Below, piece after piece: positions 52,335 to 64,000 of a stretch of DNA of 64,000 bases. Source of the stretch: Paramecium sonneborni (lineage: Eukaryota > Ciliophora > Oligohymenophorea > Peniculida > Parameciidae); the NCBI GenBank assembly GCA_905182985.1, contig CAJJDN010000126.1, positions 255,098 to 319,097 of the forward strand, given 5' to 3'. Both the position numbers and the translations under genes were made by a program. The notes below the pieces were generated by a model that did not search any database, was not told the origin of the DNA, and worked only from the letters and a program-made list of their open reading frames with translations. The stretch's first letter is position 1; the number at the start of each line of letters is the position of its first letter.

Positions 52335-52509
52335 TTTGACAAAAATTAATGTAATTTATTCTTCTTTTTTATTGATGAAAAGTGCTAAGAATAAATTAAT
52401 TAATTCTATTAACGAATTATGCATAATAACATAATATAAAAGAATAATAAGATTGATATAGAGGATTATCATTAAACATATATTTATTTATTATAATAAT
52501 AAAATCTAA
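52335..52509. promoter_or_regulatory. divergent promoter region between two UBR genes
   Basis: 175 nt between the two start codons of head-to-head UBR-type ligase genes. It must contain both upstream regions and could allow co-regulation. No sequence motif is evident beyond high AT. Confidence 0.35.
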
Positions 52510-55500
52510 ATGAATATTTAGGGGTTAATTGATACAATTAAAGATGCAGCAAATACATAAGATCAAAAAAGTGATTTCTAGTTAGTTTAATAAGTTTTAA
52601 ATTTAACAAATGATGAATTTGAAGGAAAAATAATTAAATTAAAAGGGACTGGATGTAAAAGTATATGTTCTGGATCTCTTCCCCTAAATATCTTATTTTA
52701 CAAATGTTTTGATTGTAGCAAAGAGCCTACACATGTATATTGCTAAGAATGTTATGTACCAGAAAAACATTAAAGTATAATAATATTTTAAAATAAGATC
52801 ATGTTGTGACTTATCATTATTCAAATGGAGGATGTTGTGATTGTGGTGATACATTGGTAATGAAGAAAAAATCTTTTTGTGCTAAACATTCACAAACTCA
52901 AATATAAACACCAAATCCTGAAATGATTTTTGGGGGTAATATTAATAAATTTAATATAGAAAATTTAACTCGTAGATTTAAATACTTTATTATGATATCC
53001 TTTGCTCTTTTGTTTGAAAGCACATAGAAAATAGTTGATTACACAGAATAATTAATGTCTTAAATCTAAGATGCTATTGTAACCCTAAAAGTTGAAAATT
53101 CATAAAGTTTTATGAATGACAATATGGCAGAGTTTCTAGAAAAAGAAAAAGCTTTAAGAGATTGCAAAAAAATATATCGACTTATATTCAGAATTCTTAA
53201 ATTCTTAACTCAAGATAATATTACTTGGAGTTATGCAACAAGCAGATTTCTATAAATCCATATAGATTGTAATATTTAAAAATAGATAAAATTATATCAT
53301 GTTCATTATAATAATCACTTTGGTTAGTTTAAATTGGAGAAGAAAGAATAACTTTGTTTATGCTCAATATTAAATTTATTTGTTAAACATAATGTTTTTT
53401 TTTCAAGATTCTAATAGGATGATCCAAATATTATTTCAGAGTTGTTTTATGAATTACATGCTGATGAAAATTTCAAACCATATTTATGTAAATAAATCTT
53501 AATAAATTTTCATTATTTATACAATCCAGTTTAAGTTTTCAAATTAATAACAATTTAGGGAGAATAAATTAAATTTAGACTCAATACTATAAACTATACA
53601 GTCTAATCAAAACTTAATGAAATATTTCCAAAGTTGGCTTAGAATAATAGTATTAAAAAAATTTATTGTAAAAATAAAGTTGAAAAAGCTTCTTTATTTG
53701 GTTATTTTTATTAATTCATGGGACATTTAATATTAAGTCTTTTAAACTTATATAAAGAATTTAAGAATTCATAAATTTATTAATTGTTTGATATTTTTTC
53801 AAATCAATTACTCTTATTGTAAATAATATTTTTATTTGATTTAGACCTATTTGTGATGAATAAACCCATTAGTATTGCTCGTTATTTGATGATATGATAC
53901 TCTAATAATTCTATGATGAAGTTGTGAAAAAGCTCTTTGAATAAATCTTTGAGATTTTAGGTTTTGATGCTGAATTATTTAAGTTTAGTTTGATGCATCC
54001 TTAAAATCCTAAATTTGGTTAACTCTAAACAAATTCATTATTGATATATGCATTATTTAAAATATATCCATGTAGACAAACAGAAACTTCAACATTCCAT
54101 TTTTTAAATCCAAATGAGGCTCAAAAATTTATAAATTCAGTAGTTCTTCAAAATAAAATACTTTAAGGATATAGAAGATTATTATCTGTTTTAGTGGACA
54201 CTTGGAAAGATGTTTATAGATAAAATAAAGTTGGATTAAAAAACATTTTTAGGTTAACAATAAATTACTTTTTAAATAATTATGTTGCATAATTTAGATT
54301 GAAACCTCCTGACACAATATTAAAAAATTATTTATCAAATGTTGTTGTTTGTGATAGAAATTTTATAAATTTATTATCTTTATTTTTAATGGATTATAAT
54401 AATCCTTTAGAAGCTTAGGAAGATTTATTTGAAACAAGTGGTTTAAGTCCACAAAAATTTAGAGAAGTAATGCTCTAATTATTAAAAAGAACTTTACTTA
54501 ATAATATTGTTTTGACTAAAAAGGGTGGAAATTCAACAACAATATACAAAGGATAATTCAAAATATATAAGGAAGAATATAAATTGAAAGAAGTCTCACT
54601 TGAATAAGTAGATGTAGCTTATATTTAATTATATGCATTTTTATTTGGTGCTTAAGGTATTAATGATATTGTTTCTAATTACAAAGAAATAGCTGAATTT
54701 TTTTAATACAAATCTGATCCATCATTTCTAATATGTAGAATAGCTTAAACTGATTATGATTTAATTTAATGTGTAGGTGATATGTTTGGAAATGATCTGC
54801 CAGAACAATTTTAAAAAGGACTAAATAAATTATTCTAAACTATCTTTTATGCTTAATCATTTTATTAAGAAAATGATCTTAGAGAGCTTCTTAGAAAATT
54901 TAGTTATGATAGTAGTTTAGATTTATAAAAAATAATTTTAAGTTCATGTGAATTAAATTAAGATAATTAATAATTATAATTAAAAAGATCACTTTTACCA
55001 GTTTAATATGAACCAATTTTTGCTTCTTTAGTATTATAATTAAAAGAATAAATAATAGACAAATTAAAAACTTAAAATGACTAACCATCTTAATTGTTTG
55101 GTACTGCACTTGCAAATGAATTGAATCAAATAAATTAGGATAAATCAACTTTAACATAAAAAAGATTAGCTATTTTGAAGGCAATAGCTAATGATGTTGA
55201 ATAGTAAATACTTTAAGAAATTATAAAATAACTTCATGCTTAATTAGAATAAGGTTTAGTAAAAAATATTTCATAAGTATTGGAAGATTATTCTATTTAT
55301 ATTAATTTAGTTTTTTTATGTAATAAACATTTTCCATGTTCATAATCAATCCTTAAATAAAATTTATCAACAATTTCCTAAATATGTTTGCAAATTGTAT
55401 CAGATGTTAATTTAACCTAAACATCAAATAACATTTATTCTATTTTTGCATCATTACTTGATGAAACTACTGTAACCTTAGATTTCTAAAGTGATGCATT

Positions 55501-56924
55501 AAGAGCATGTAGATCTTAAATCAAAAAAGCTAAATATTAAGAAAAATTTAACAATATGGGATCGTAATTTAGTTCTTAATTTGACAATACTCCTACTTAA
55601 ATGGCAACAGAAACTTGTTCATTATGTTAATTACCATTTGAATAAGATGAAGTTTAATATAGAGCATTATTGATTTAATATTCTAATCTTCACAAATATA
55701 TTCAAATGATTCCTTTACCTCCGTAATAAGTTGAGTTATCTGACTTTTTCCAAATAGTATCCTCATGTTGTTAACATACTTTTCATTAATAATGTTTATA
55801 ATAGAATCAAAAAAAATATTCTATTGGAGAATTTAAATATTTGTAATGTCCATTATGTTTATCCCCTTACAACTTCCCATTTGTTAGCACAATATATATT
55901 AAAGATGCTCATGATAAGAAATTAACAGAAAATTTGAAGTTCTTTTTATAAACCTTAATTGATAAAAAAGCTGGGGAATATTATGAAAAATATTCAGTAA
56001 ATTAAGAAGAAAGAGTTCTAAAAATTTATGATGAAATATTTTCTTAAGTTCTCTGCAACTTATTATTTTAATTATTGAGTGATCTAAAATAATTTTAAGA
56101 GAAAAAAATGCATTTATTATTATAAGATATTTTAGTCTTATTAAGAATAATTTATAAAGAAAATTAATCAACTATTTTATAAAAAATCAATTAAGATAAT
56201 TAGATCTTTTTTATAATTCTCAATTTATTATTATAATTTTAAATAAAGGAAAAGAAAATAAATAACTTATAATAAGAATTAAAATCAGCACTTTCTGGAA
56301 ATTAGAATTAATCTGCAATTATAGAAGCTTTAACTCAGAATATTATTATTTCTTATTTTGATTAAAGATTATTGCCATATCAAATAGACAACATTACCTA
56401 ATCATTAAAATAGCAATATATCTAGAAATTTTAATTAAATTTTAAAGATTTTTTATTAAGATATTACCTAGCACCTTGCTAAAAGAAAAAATGCAAGTTT
56501 TTACCTTTCTAAAGAATTTCAAATTAGGAGTAATGTCAATACTTATGTTTAATCTGTTTTAAAAAAATGTGCTGCCATTTTTGTGGTAGATTATCAGAAG
56601 TATGTATTTGTTTTTATATAGAAAAAAAATGGAAATTTATTAAGACATTGCTGTAAAAAACATAATGGTAAGACTTTGTATCTAAATTTAAGAAACAGTG
56701 AAATTATTATAATGCAAGCACCATATATCACAATCAACAATAATCCCTTATTTAAGAATTTAATTGGAGAATTGCCATTTATTGGATACAATTAATCAAC
56801 TTATTATGAAAGGTATAAGTTAAATCTTAAAGCAATCGATTAAATTATTGAAATTATACTTGGAGAAAAATACATTCATAAATTTTTTTTAAAAATCAAC
56901 AAAGTACATAGTACCACATTGTGA
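52510..56924 (+). CDS. UBR-type E3 ubiquitin ligase (N-recognin), copy B
   Basis: About 1,450 residues. The UBR box (52,650-52,900) is LKGTGCKSICSG...YKCFDCSKEPTHVYCQECYVPEKH, 23-nt intron (52775-52797), then NHVVTYHYSNGGCCDCGD and CAKH, with the canonical GGCCDCGD intact. The long helical middle is followed by RING-H2 near 55,610-55,850 (CSLCQLPF ... CCQHTFHQQC ... CPLC). The C-terminal cap has LCLICFKKMCCHFCGRLSE, a 22-nt intron (56600-56621), then HCCKKHNGKTLYLNLR and LPFIGYNQSTYYERY near the end. It should target proteins with basic or bulky N-termini for degradation. Other introns, including a 24-nt one near 52938-52961, are less certain. Ends 38 nt from the convergent next gene. Confidence 0.88.
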
Positions 56925-56962
56925 ATTCTATTAAATACATTTATAGATTAATAATTAAGTTT

Positions 56963-58205
56963 TCATAACTTTAGCAATTTTTTTGTTTAAGGAAAATTTA
57001 GACTATTAAATATTTTATTCCTGCGAGGTTTTGTATTTGATGTCTCATGAAAACTAAATTCTTAAGGTCTAACAATAGGTTATATTTTTAATAATGGGTT
57101 TTATTTTGTTATTGAATATTAAGGTTATATAGGTATCAATGGTTTCTTGGCTTTTTTATTGCTTTTTCTAACTCTTTCTCTAAATTGTTTAATTTTATCA
57201 GAAGGATTATAAAATACATCTTTAGTCATTTCTGATAAATGATATAACTCTTGATTTATGTTATTACAATGATCATCTTATGTTGATCCACGAGAAATAA
57301 AATTCATAGTTGGAATAATTAAAATTTTAACTTTTTCATCAAAATCCTAATTTGGAATAACTAATCTATATTAGTAAAATACATAGTATTTTTAAGTTTA
57401 ATGTTAAAGATGTAAAAATTTAATTAGAAAGTCTAGTTCAAAAGTAGGTAATCTATGGAAATTTGAAAATAGTTCTTGGTTGATGACTAATAACTCATTC
57501 AAAAGTTTAAGATTTTGTTATGAATTAGATATTGTTTAAATGTATTGTTTATTCAGATAATTCGATCTATTTGATTCTTCTAATTAATAGATTAATTTTA
57601 TACTTGACATTTGTTAATTTATAAAATTGATAAGAGTACTTCACATCCTATCACATTTTAATTAGAAGCAATCACAATAGATTTTTGTACATAAATACAT
57701 ATATGTGTATTATTTGAAAGTAATGTTGATTTTATAGCTGTCACTTATTTACTATTAATTAATTCTGAGATATCTAATTAAGGAGACCATGTAATATTCT
57801 TTGTTCTCTTACCAGCCAAAGTTTCAGTATTTTAAATATATGCTTATTCCTAATTAATCAAATTATCATTACATAAAATGATAACACTTAATAAAATTTC
57901 TAGGTTTAGTTATCTAACTGAACTAAAAATTAATGAATTTTAGATTATATCATCTTTAGAATTCAATTTTATAAGGTATATTAATTTATTCTCATGAGAA
58001 TATAATGAAGGCTATCCTTGAGAAAAACATTATTAAACTAAATGTGAAATTATTGCAGACTTTTTAAGATTACCAGGATATATTTCTAATATTTCTGGTT
58101 CATATTCATTTTTTAATAGCAAATCCAAATTAGGCTCTAATATATTTATTTTATTTACTTTTATCTATCTCTATCAAATCCTACAATAGCACATAATTCA
58201 AACAT
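56963..58205 (-). CDS. hypothetical protein
   Basis: Reads from MFELCAIVGFDRDR (ATG 58203-58205) through about 390 residues to TGA 56963-56965, with introns not fully resolved (one near 58140-58165, one near 57560-57620). The first two thirds alternate strands and helices (e.g. LEILLSVIILCND, KSTLLSNNTHICIYVQKSIVIAS), suggesting a globular alpha/beta domain such as a longin- or DENN-like fold. The last third is basic and Pro/Gln-rich (FRERVRKSNKKAKKP). I do not recognise the family and the fold suggestion is weak. Confidence 0.5.
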
Positions 58206-58714
58206 AGTTTTAAATTAATTATTTAAAATTATATAATTAATTAGTTCAATGAGTATCCGTTGTGAATTTTTGTTATTAAATTAATTATAAAATGAAGAAA
58301 TTTGTAATTTAGATTGATCAATCTTAAATTTAATTCAAATTTATTGAATAGAATAATCAAATAAACTTATTCTATTAGTAAAATATAAACAAAATATATT
58401 AAAATTGAAGCAAATAATAATAAAATTAATTTTATGACATTTATAAGTTTAGTTCATGATACTTGCAATTAATATTATCTATATAGAAATGATCTTAATT
58501 GATTATAATATTATAATAATTTTGATTCAATTGACCTTGTTATAAAGTCTATTATTATTGATCATTAATAAGTTTATAGAAAACAGTCTATAACAAATAT
58601 CTTTATCCTTTAGTATAAGTGGAATGAAATTAATGTATTTTAGTGTATGATTGAAGTATTACAAATGTAAATCAAAAATAAATTATATATATATCATATT
58701 ATTTAAAATAAAAA
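58206..58714. other. intergenic region, no convincing gene
   Basis: A short plus-strand reading from ATG 58434 (MTFISLVHDT) to about 58650 needs a 41-nt intron to become open and is hydrophobic throughout; I do not accept it. Otherwise AT-rich spacer between divergent genes. Confidence 0.4.
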
Positions 58715-59315
58715 ATGGCTATCAGAAACAGATTGTTCTAGGCTTTCAATACCGTTCATAGGTATCATAAATAGAAAATCATAGAATTTTTAATGTTGAA
58801 GCCAAATTCTTACCATACACATGCACAACAAGAAATGAAACCTTAGTACAGAATCACACCAAACATTAATCTTACTTACAGTATAAATTTTAGAAAAAAT
58901 AGCTATGCCAAAAAAGATTAGAATCTATAAAATATCACTAGATTCTCATTAGATGAATTCTAAAAAATGGAATATAATGTAATTACCCAATTTTAGAGAA
59001 CAGGATTAAGTATTATCATTTATGTCATTATAGATAATTAAAATATTGACCCACATTAAATCATTTACTAGTTGGATAGAATTGAAGTCTTAAGAAAATT
59101 AAAGTAAATATTATTCTTAATTTTTAGAGTTTTAGAATAAAATGCTGCAGCATTTCCAAAAGATGAAGCTGAATGTTTAAAATTAATTGCTAAAGTACAC
59201 CTAGAAGAACCAAAGTAAAGATAAATTAATAATTATTAGTGCTTAACAAAACTTAGATAAATATATTGAGGCTAATCCACAATGTAGAAGATTATTGTAT
59301 TTGGGATAAATATGA
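58715..59315 (+). CDS. small probable mitochondrial protein
   Basis: Introns of 24 nt (about 59105-59128) and 25 nt (about 59216-59240) give 183 residues in phase. A further 24-nt segment near 59012-59035 also has GT...AG ends and could be removed without changing frame. The N-terminus MAIRNRLFQAFNTVHRYHKQ is basic and amphipathic, as in a mitochondrial presequence. The C-terminal half is helical with acidic residues (LEQNAAAFPKDEAECLKLIAK and DKYIEANPQCRRLLYLGQI). No family recognised; respiratory-chain or mitoribosome accessory proteins have this look. Confidence 0.65.
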
Positions 59316-59394
59316 GCATTATCAATTATTACAAATAAACATCAAAAACATAAAATATATGTTAATATCAATCACTTTTTCAAAATCCCTTAAC

Positions 59395-61077
59395 TCATTT
59401 CATTAAAATGCAATATTTAGCAAAAATAATTAAATTTTTTTAATAAATAATAACATTCTCTTTATATATCTACAAATTGAACACATTATCCTTAAATTAA
59501 TATGATTTATATGAGAAATTCAAAGATAGAAGTAATTAAACATTATTTAAAACAAAAATATATTTTATATTTTTTTTAGTTTCTTCGTCAAAACACTTTG
59601 TACTTCTACTAATGAAGATTATATTACTATTCATATTTTGCATTGAATTTTTTTTTATAATTTATTTTTCCTGAAACTAATAATTATTATCTGCATAACT
59701 ACTTCGAATATTTTGATTATGAATGTCTTTCATCATTTAAAAAATATCTAGATTGAATTTAATTTTACCTTTCTTTTTATAATTTATGCATTCGAATAAA
59801 TTTTAATATTTGTTTTAATCAGTGCATAATTTTTAAGACTCTTCAGATTTTATAGTCTCTGATTACTTTCTTGAATTTAAATGTAGTTTTTAAGAAAATA
59901 ATCTATTTAAAAGTTAATTAATAAATTATTACTTAGACTTATATTATCTATCTTCATTAATATGAAGAGAATTTTATCTAGGATATGCATTCCCATTTCT
60001 AGTTATATAAAAATCCCTTCCAGAAAATAATAAGCTACAATATGATTTTTGTTTATCAGATATATTATTTAATTTAGAATCTAAAACCTCCTTAAATTTT
60101 TAGGTTGCATGAATTTATTTTCCAGGTGAATATAAAGATTCCTTTTTCATCATTTTCTATAAAATGTTTTAATAATTTCTTTAGTCTTGCTTAAAAATAT
60201 TTAATTCTCCTATAGATATTGAATTTTTAGTGCTTCTAATTTAAATTAAAAAATTATACTGTATTTTTCTAGTTTATTAAATAATGTCCTCTTTAAAATT
60301 AACAGTTTTAGCTTAATGTAAAGTCAAGTTTTTGTGAATTGAATTAGATACATTATTTTTCTTGGCTTAAGGAGTAATTAAAGTTGAACTAAGATTTTGT
60401 TTAGTAGAAGAAATACAAGTTCATATTCTTATTTTAATCTGATTATGAATGATTTATGCTTTAGTTAGAAAGTGATTATTTCTATTACATCACCATACTA
60501 GTCTTTATATTTTCAATTTTATTTTAAATTTAAATTGGAGCTTGAACTTCTCTATCTAAATATTAATAAACATCACTGATGGATTATTTATCTTGCTTTA
60601 TTATTTATTTATTATTATTTGATTGAAGAATTGTTTGAGTTTCAAGCAATTCAACCTATTAATTTAAACCAATATTACATTATTTTATAATTTAATTAAT
60701 TCATAGTGCAATTTAGCATTTTATGTTGATTTAACATTTAGCTTTTCTATCAGATATTAAATTTTTTTTTTATTATTTTATTATTTTTAATGCAAACAAC
60801 AACATTATTCTTTAGGATTTGTTTCAACTATTTTACTATCAATTTTAGAAAGATGATTTTCCAATTATAAATTTTCTTGTTTTAATTTCATTTATTCCTC
60901 CTTTTGTATTTGTAGCTTAGTTTCTAGTTCTTAGATTTTCGTATTCATTTCGAGAATCTCAATTTAATACTAATTTTTAATCCTATCTTTATCATTTTAC
61001 AATTATAATATTTATGATTTTAATTCTAAATCACAACTATTATTCATTTAATTTTATTTTAATTATTATTTTATCAT
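59395..61077 (-). CDS. coiled-coil protein, unknown
   Basis: From ATG 61075-61077 (MIKQQLKQNQMNNSC) the first ~150 residues are a long heptad coil (EILEMNTKIQELETKLQIQ ...), with a CCC stretch near residue 90. A 23-nt intron (about 60670-60692) is followed by Gln/Ser/Asn-rich low complexity. The C-terminal part (about 60,000-59,395) is poorly constrained and its introns were not resolved. A cytoskeletal or basal-body role is possible but not shown. Confidence 0.5.
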
Positions 61078-61733
61078 AGTTTATTCATATCAACTAATTT
61101 TTTGTGTTCAACTTTATGGATTTGTTATTTATATTTATTATACACTTTTGATAAAGAAATTATTTACTTTCTGATCCTTTTTATCAAAACAGTTTCATTC
61201 AAAAATCCTTATTTTTAGGCTAAGAAATTTTTTAAATAAATACAATATTATTTTTTGATATACAATCTTTTTTTGATTTAAGCAGGATTAGAATTATTTG
61301 TAAATAAGTGATCTTATAAATAATACTCTTCAAAAATATGTTTAAAAATTTCTAATTTAAATAATTTTTCTCTCAAAATAAAAATAATTTAATACTCATA
61401 GGGAATTATTTGACTTTTATACTACTTGATTTATCATTTTGAATTTCGTTCATAATGTGAGTATATCTATGAATGAAAACTCTTTAGCAGATTATGAAAT
61501 AGATTGAAAATATCATGAATTTAATTAATTTGTTAGATAATATTATTTTATTGATAGAATCTCCTTTGATTTTTACAAACTCTCCAGAAAAAATAAATTG
61601 TTAATCGCATAGTTTTCTTTGTATTAAATTTTATTGGTTGATTATTTTCATAAATGCTTTAGGTATGGTAATCTTATTTAAATAAATGTTTATAAATATA
61701 TAATAAGAAAGACTTTAATACAAAGATAGAAAA
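61078..61733. other. intergenic region, nothing recognised
   Basis: 656 nt of AT-rich sequence with frequent TGA in all frames and no tRNA-like or repeat structure that I can see. Confidence 0.45.
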
Positions 61734-62514
61734 TCAATTGCAATAGCCACATATATAATCTTTATCGTCGTAGCATTCAATTACTAAATCTACACATTAA
61801 AAGTGATACCATTTCTTACATTTGTCACACTAAAAAATAGAATTTAAAAATTACTTAAATGTAATTGAGTTCAGGATTCCATGGCTATTGGCATAGACAA
61901 TATAACTAGATCTTATTCATATTAGTAAATTTTTTATTTTCAACATCCCATTCAAGTCTGTTAAAATATGCGGTAGAATCACATTTTTACATATTGACAA
62001 ATTCTTCACAATCAACTATTGTACACTTTTACATTATAGTCTATGCAAGTATATAATTATTTGTTTTTGTTGAAAAAACCTCTTGAGTTCCAATCCATTA
62101 TCGAGCTCTTGGCTTATGAATTATAATATCACTTTTTCTCATGTACCATTAAACTTTGCACAGACAAATTAACTTTTTAGACGAAGGTTCTAAAACAGAA
62201 CAAATTTTCTAAATTGTTCCAACATAATCTTCAATAAAATCGTCACCATTTCTTATGATGACATTATCATTGATTTTCCATGTGGTTCCATGAATTTTTA
62301 TTTCATCATACTCTTCATAAATACTTTCATTGTTTTCTTGGGCTTTAGTTACTATTTCATCAAGTTTGTTCTATTTATACAATTGTTTGAATGTGGCATC
62401 TATTAGACCTTTTTCAGTTCTTTTCTAGATTCTTTTACGAATAGTAGGCAATGTTTCTGAAGATTATCTATTGGATTTTGATGTTTATTCATTTTCAACA
62501 TTTGTACAGTGCAT
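61734..62514 (-). CDS. BAH domain plus PHD finger chromatin reader
   Basis: One 25-nt intron within the PHD (about 61831-61855) gives 251 residues. After ~75 mostly charged residues comes a BAH domain: TWKINDNVIIRNGDDFIEDY, VGTIQKICSVLE, LCKVQWYMRKSD (the V-R/Q-W-Y/F-x-R core), QEVFSTKTNNYILAQTIMQKC (the ElF-S-x-h and I-x-x-K-C elements). The C-terminus is a PHD finger: YCLCQQPWNPELNYIQCDKC, KKWYHFQCVDL, YICGYC, with the Cys4-His-Cys3 set complete. BAH-PHD pairs (as in plant EBS/SHL) read modified histone tails, here presumably in the nucleus. Start chosen at the first in-frame ATG after a TGA. Confidence 0.87.
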
Positions 62515-62780
62515 TACACGAATTTATATTTTTAATTTTATTCAAAATTCTAATTCTTCTCAGCAAAAAATTGCTTTAGACTTTATTATTATCATTTTTA
62601 ACAGCTTTTCAATCATTTTAAAAATCTTTCTTTTCAATATCTTATTTTGTACATAGAAAATAATATAGTATATCATTATTAAAACAGAATTAAAAAATCA
62701 TATTAAATACAAAATTTAATTAAAGATTTTAATTGTTGTTTATTAAGCTCATACAAAAATTATATATTAAAAAATAATAA
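62515..62780. other. short spacer between two minus-strand genes
   Basis: AT-rich; upstream region of the BAH-PHD gene. No feature seen. Confidence 0.4.
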
Positions 62781-64000
62781 TCATTAATTAATTATGAATT
62801 ATTCCTTATTTTATTCTACGTATTTTTAAAGATCTTCTTTAGTTGCTTTTGGATTCATAGCTTACCAAATTAAAATGTTTTATTTGACATCTCTTATTTA
62901 TTTAGACTCTACTTTCCAAATTTATTTTATTTCATTACCCTAATATAAATATTGACATTTACATCTATCAAAGCTTTAACATTATAAAATTCTTATAAAT
63001 TTTATTAATAGATGAAATTTTTAAATTGTTCATGTAATTAAAATGATACATCAGGATTTTTGATAAATTCTTATATGTAATCTAAATATATGATTAATTC
63101 CCATTGGTGTCTAGCTTCTTATAAAAAATTGACTATTTGTTATTAAAATAGTTTACCCAAATTTTTATAATTATTATTTATTTATTCATTTTTTAATTAG
63201 TTGAATTTTTCTACTAATCGACATGCATTGTAAACATCATCAGTTTATTTTCTGGACATCTGAAATATTAAAAAATGATAATACTTTTAAAGATTCTGCT
63301 ATTATATAGATAATGGCACTTTCAAAATTCTTACCTTTTTTATAAGTGATATTGTAATAAGGCATACAAATGCTACATAGGTTTAAATAAAAATTTAATT
63401 ATTCCTAATTTTCGAAGCCAAATATATTTTGAAATTAGGGCAAATATTTTAATTAGTATAGATTGAGCAAAAATTCATATGATTCTAGATGATATTTTCC
63501 TTAATCATCAATTTTTACACTACACTATGATTGATTATCATTGGGTAATTAAAAAATAATATGCCAAAGTCCTAATGAATGATAGTATTTAAATCCTTCA
63601 AGACATTTTGATGATTTTAACATCCAATCAATTTCAATACTTATTCTCTCCTTACTTACTTTTGTTTTCAAAGCTGTCTTAATATCAAATAATTCAATAA
63701 CTTTAAGAATTTCTTGTGAGATTTAAAATCCAAATCTACAAGCAAATCTAAATGTTCTTAGTACTCTCAAGGGATCATCATTAAATGTGATTTATGGTTC
63801 TAATGGTGTTCTAATGATTCCATTTTATAGATCTTACAATCCCATTTTAGTAAAATCTTCAATTTCTTGAGTATTTAAATTATAAAATAAAGAATTAATA
63901 GTTAAATCTCTTCTAAAGGCATCTTATTCTGGAGTACCTATAATTATTTAATTAATTCTTGAATTTTCAGTATAGGTTTCTCCTCTTAGATTAACAAAAT
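62781..64000 (-). CDS. CCA-adding tRNA nucleotidyltransferase, 3' part (5' end beyond window)
   Basis: The visible part begins within the catalytic domain at the right edge. Class II poly(A) polymerase/CCA enzyme signatures: TPEQDAFRRDLTINSLFYN, EIEDFTKMGLQDLQNGIIRT, then TFNDDPLRVLRTFRFACRFG, followed by the helical neck/body (SKERISIEIDWMLKS). A 25-nt intron lies at about 63261-63285, and the tail includes ILIWQAMNPKATKEDLQKYV, typical of the enzyme's C-terminus. It adds or repairs the 3' CCA of tRNAs in nucleus, cytosol and mitochondria. The last intron junctions (about 62860-62970) are unresolved. TGA is at 62781-62783. The DxD-containing N-terminal part is outside the window. Confidence 0.88.

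Noticed and set aside
54900..56791. Minus-strand ORFs inside the second UBR gene
   Set aside because: Antisense shadows; the plus strand carries RING and UBR-cap motifs across the same bases.

Overview
The window looks like macronuclear DNA of a Paramecium-type ciliate. It is very AT-rich. Recognisable proteins read through TAA and TAG as glutamine and stop only at TGA (ciliate code, table 6). Most introns I could place are very short GT...AG introns of about 20-31 nt; a few proposed ones run to about 40 nt. Genes are packed on both strands with spacers of a few tens to a few hundred bases. Standard-code ORFs are therefore mostly fragments, and all gene models here were read by hand in the ciliate code. 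The organism assignment is an inference from code, intron size and gene content.

Layout: 0.4-3.9 kb holds small and unknown genes, including an N-myristoylation-type protein, an unknown large protein, a CaaX-ended protein and an inactive FCP1/TIM50-like fold. 4.05-7.07 kb is a Ser/Thr kinase gene whose first 1.2 kb appears twice around a single N (position 5277). 7.2-11.3 kb has a delta-9 fatty-acid desaturase and a convergent multi-pass membrane protein. 11.9-15.6 kb encodes a type IIC (Na+/K+-like) P-type ATPase. 15.8-21.3 kb encodes a giant TmcB-like membrane protein, followed by degenerate-looking sequence, a three-repeat Myb protein (23.3-24.4 kb) and further unknown ORFs. 27.3-30 kb has a ubiquitin-like/coiled-coil protein, a small unknown gene and an (AAT)n microsatellite. 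30.3-35.7 kb has a C2orf81-like candidate and an ankyrin-anoctamin (TMEM16) fusion.

35.9-38.7 kb has a probable mitochondrial protein and an unknown membrane protein. 38.8-41.1 kb is an AMPK/SNF1-like kinase with a TAA-encoded polyglutamine tract and a KA1-like tail. 41.7-43.9 kb is a second 1.1-kb exact direct repeat around one N (42800), carrying two tiny MGxS proteins. Then come a damaged RRM gene, a PH+ORD oxysterol-binding protein (45.1-48.0 kb), two head-to-head UBR-type N-recognin E3 ligases (48.0-56.9 kb), an unknown protein, a small probable mitochondrial protein, a coiled-coil protein, a BAH-PHD chromatin reader (61.7-62.5 kb) and the 3' part of a CCA-adding tRNA nucleotidyltransferase running off the right edge.

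There is no operon logic here: genes are individually oriented. The recurring themes are membrane and lipid biology (desaturase, P-type ATPase, anoctamin, OSBP, lipidated small proteins), signalling kinases, and protein degradation (paired UBR ligases). I saw no rRNA, tRNA, CRISPR, prokaryotic mobile element or viral gene.
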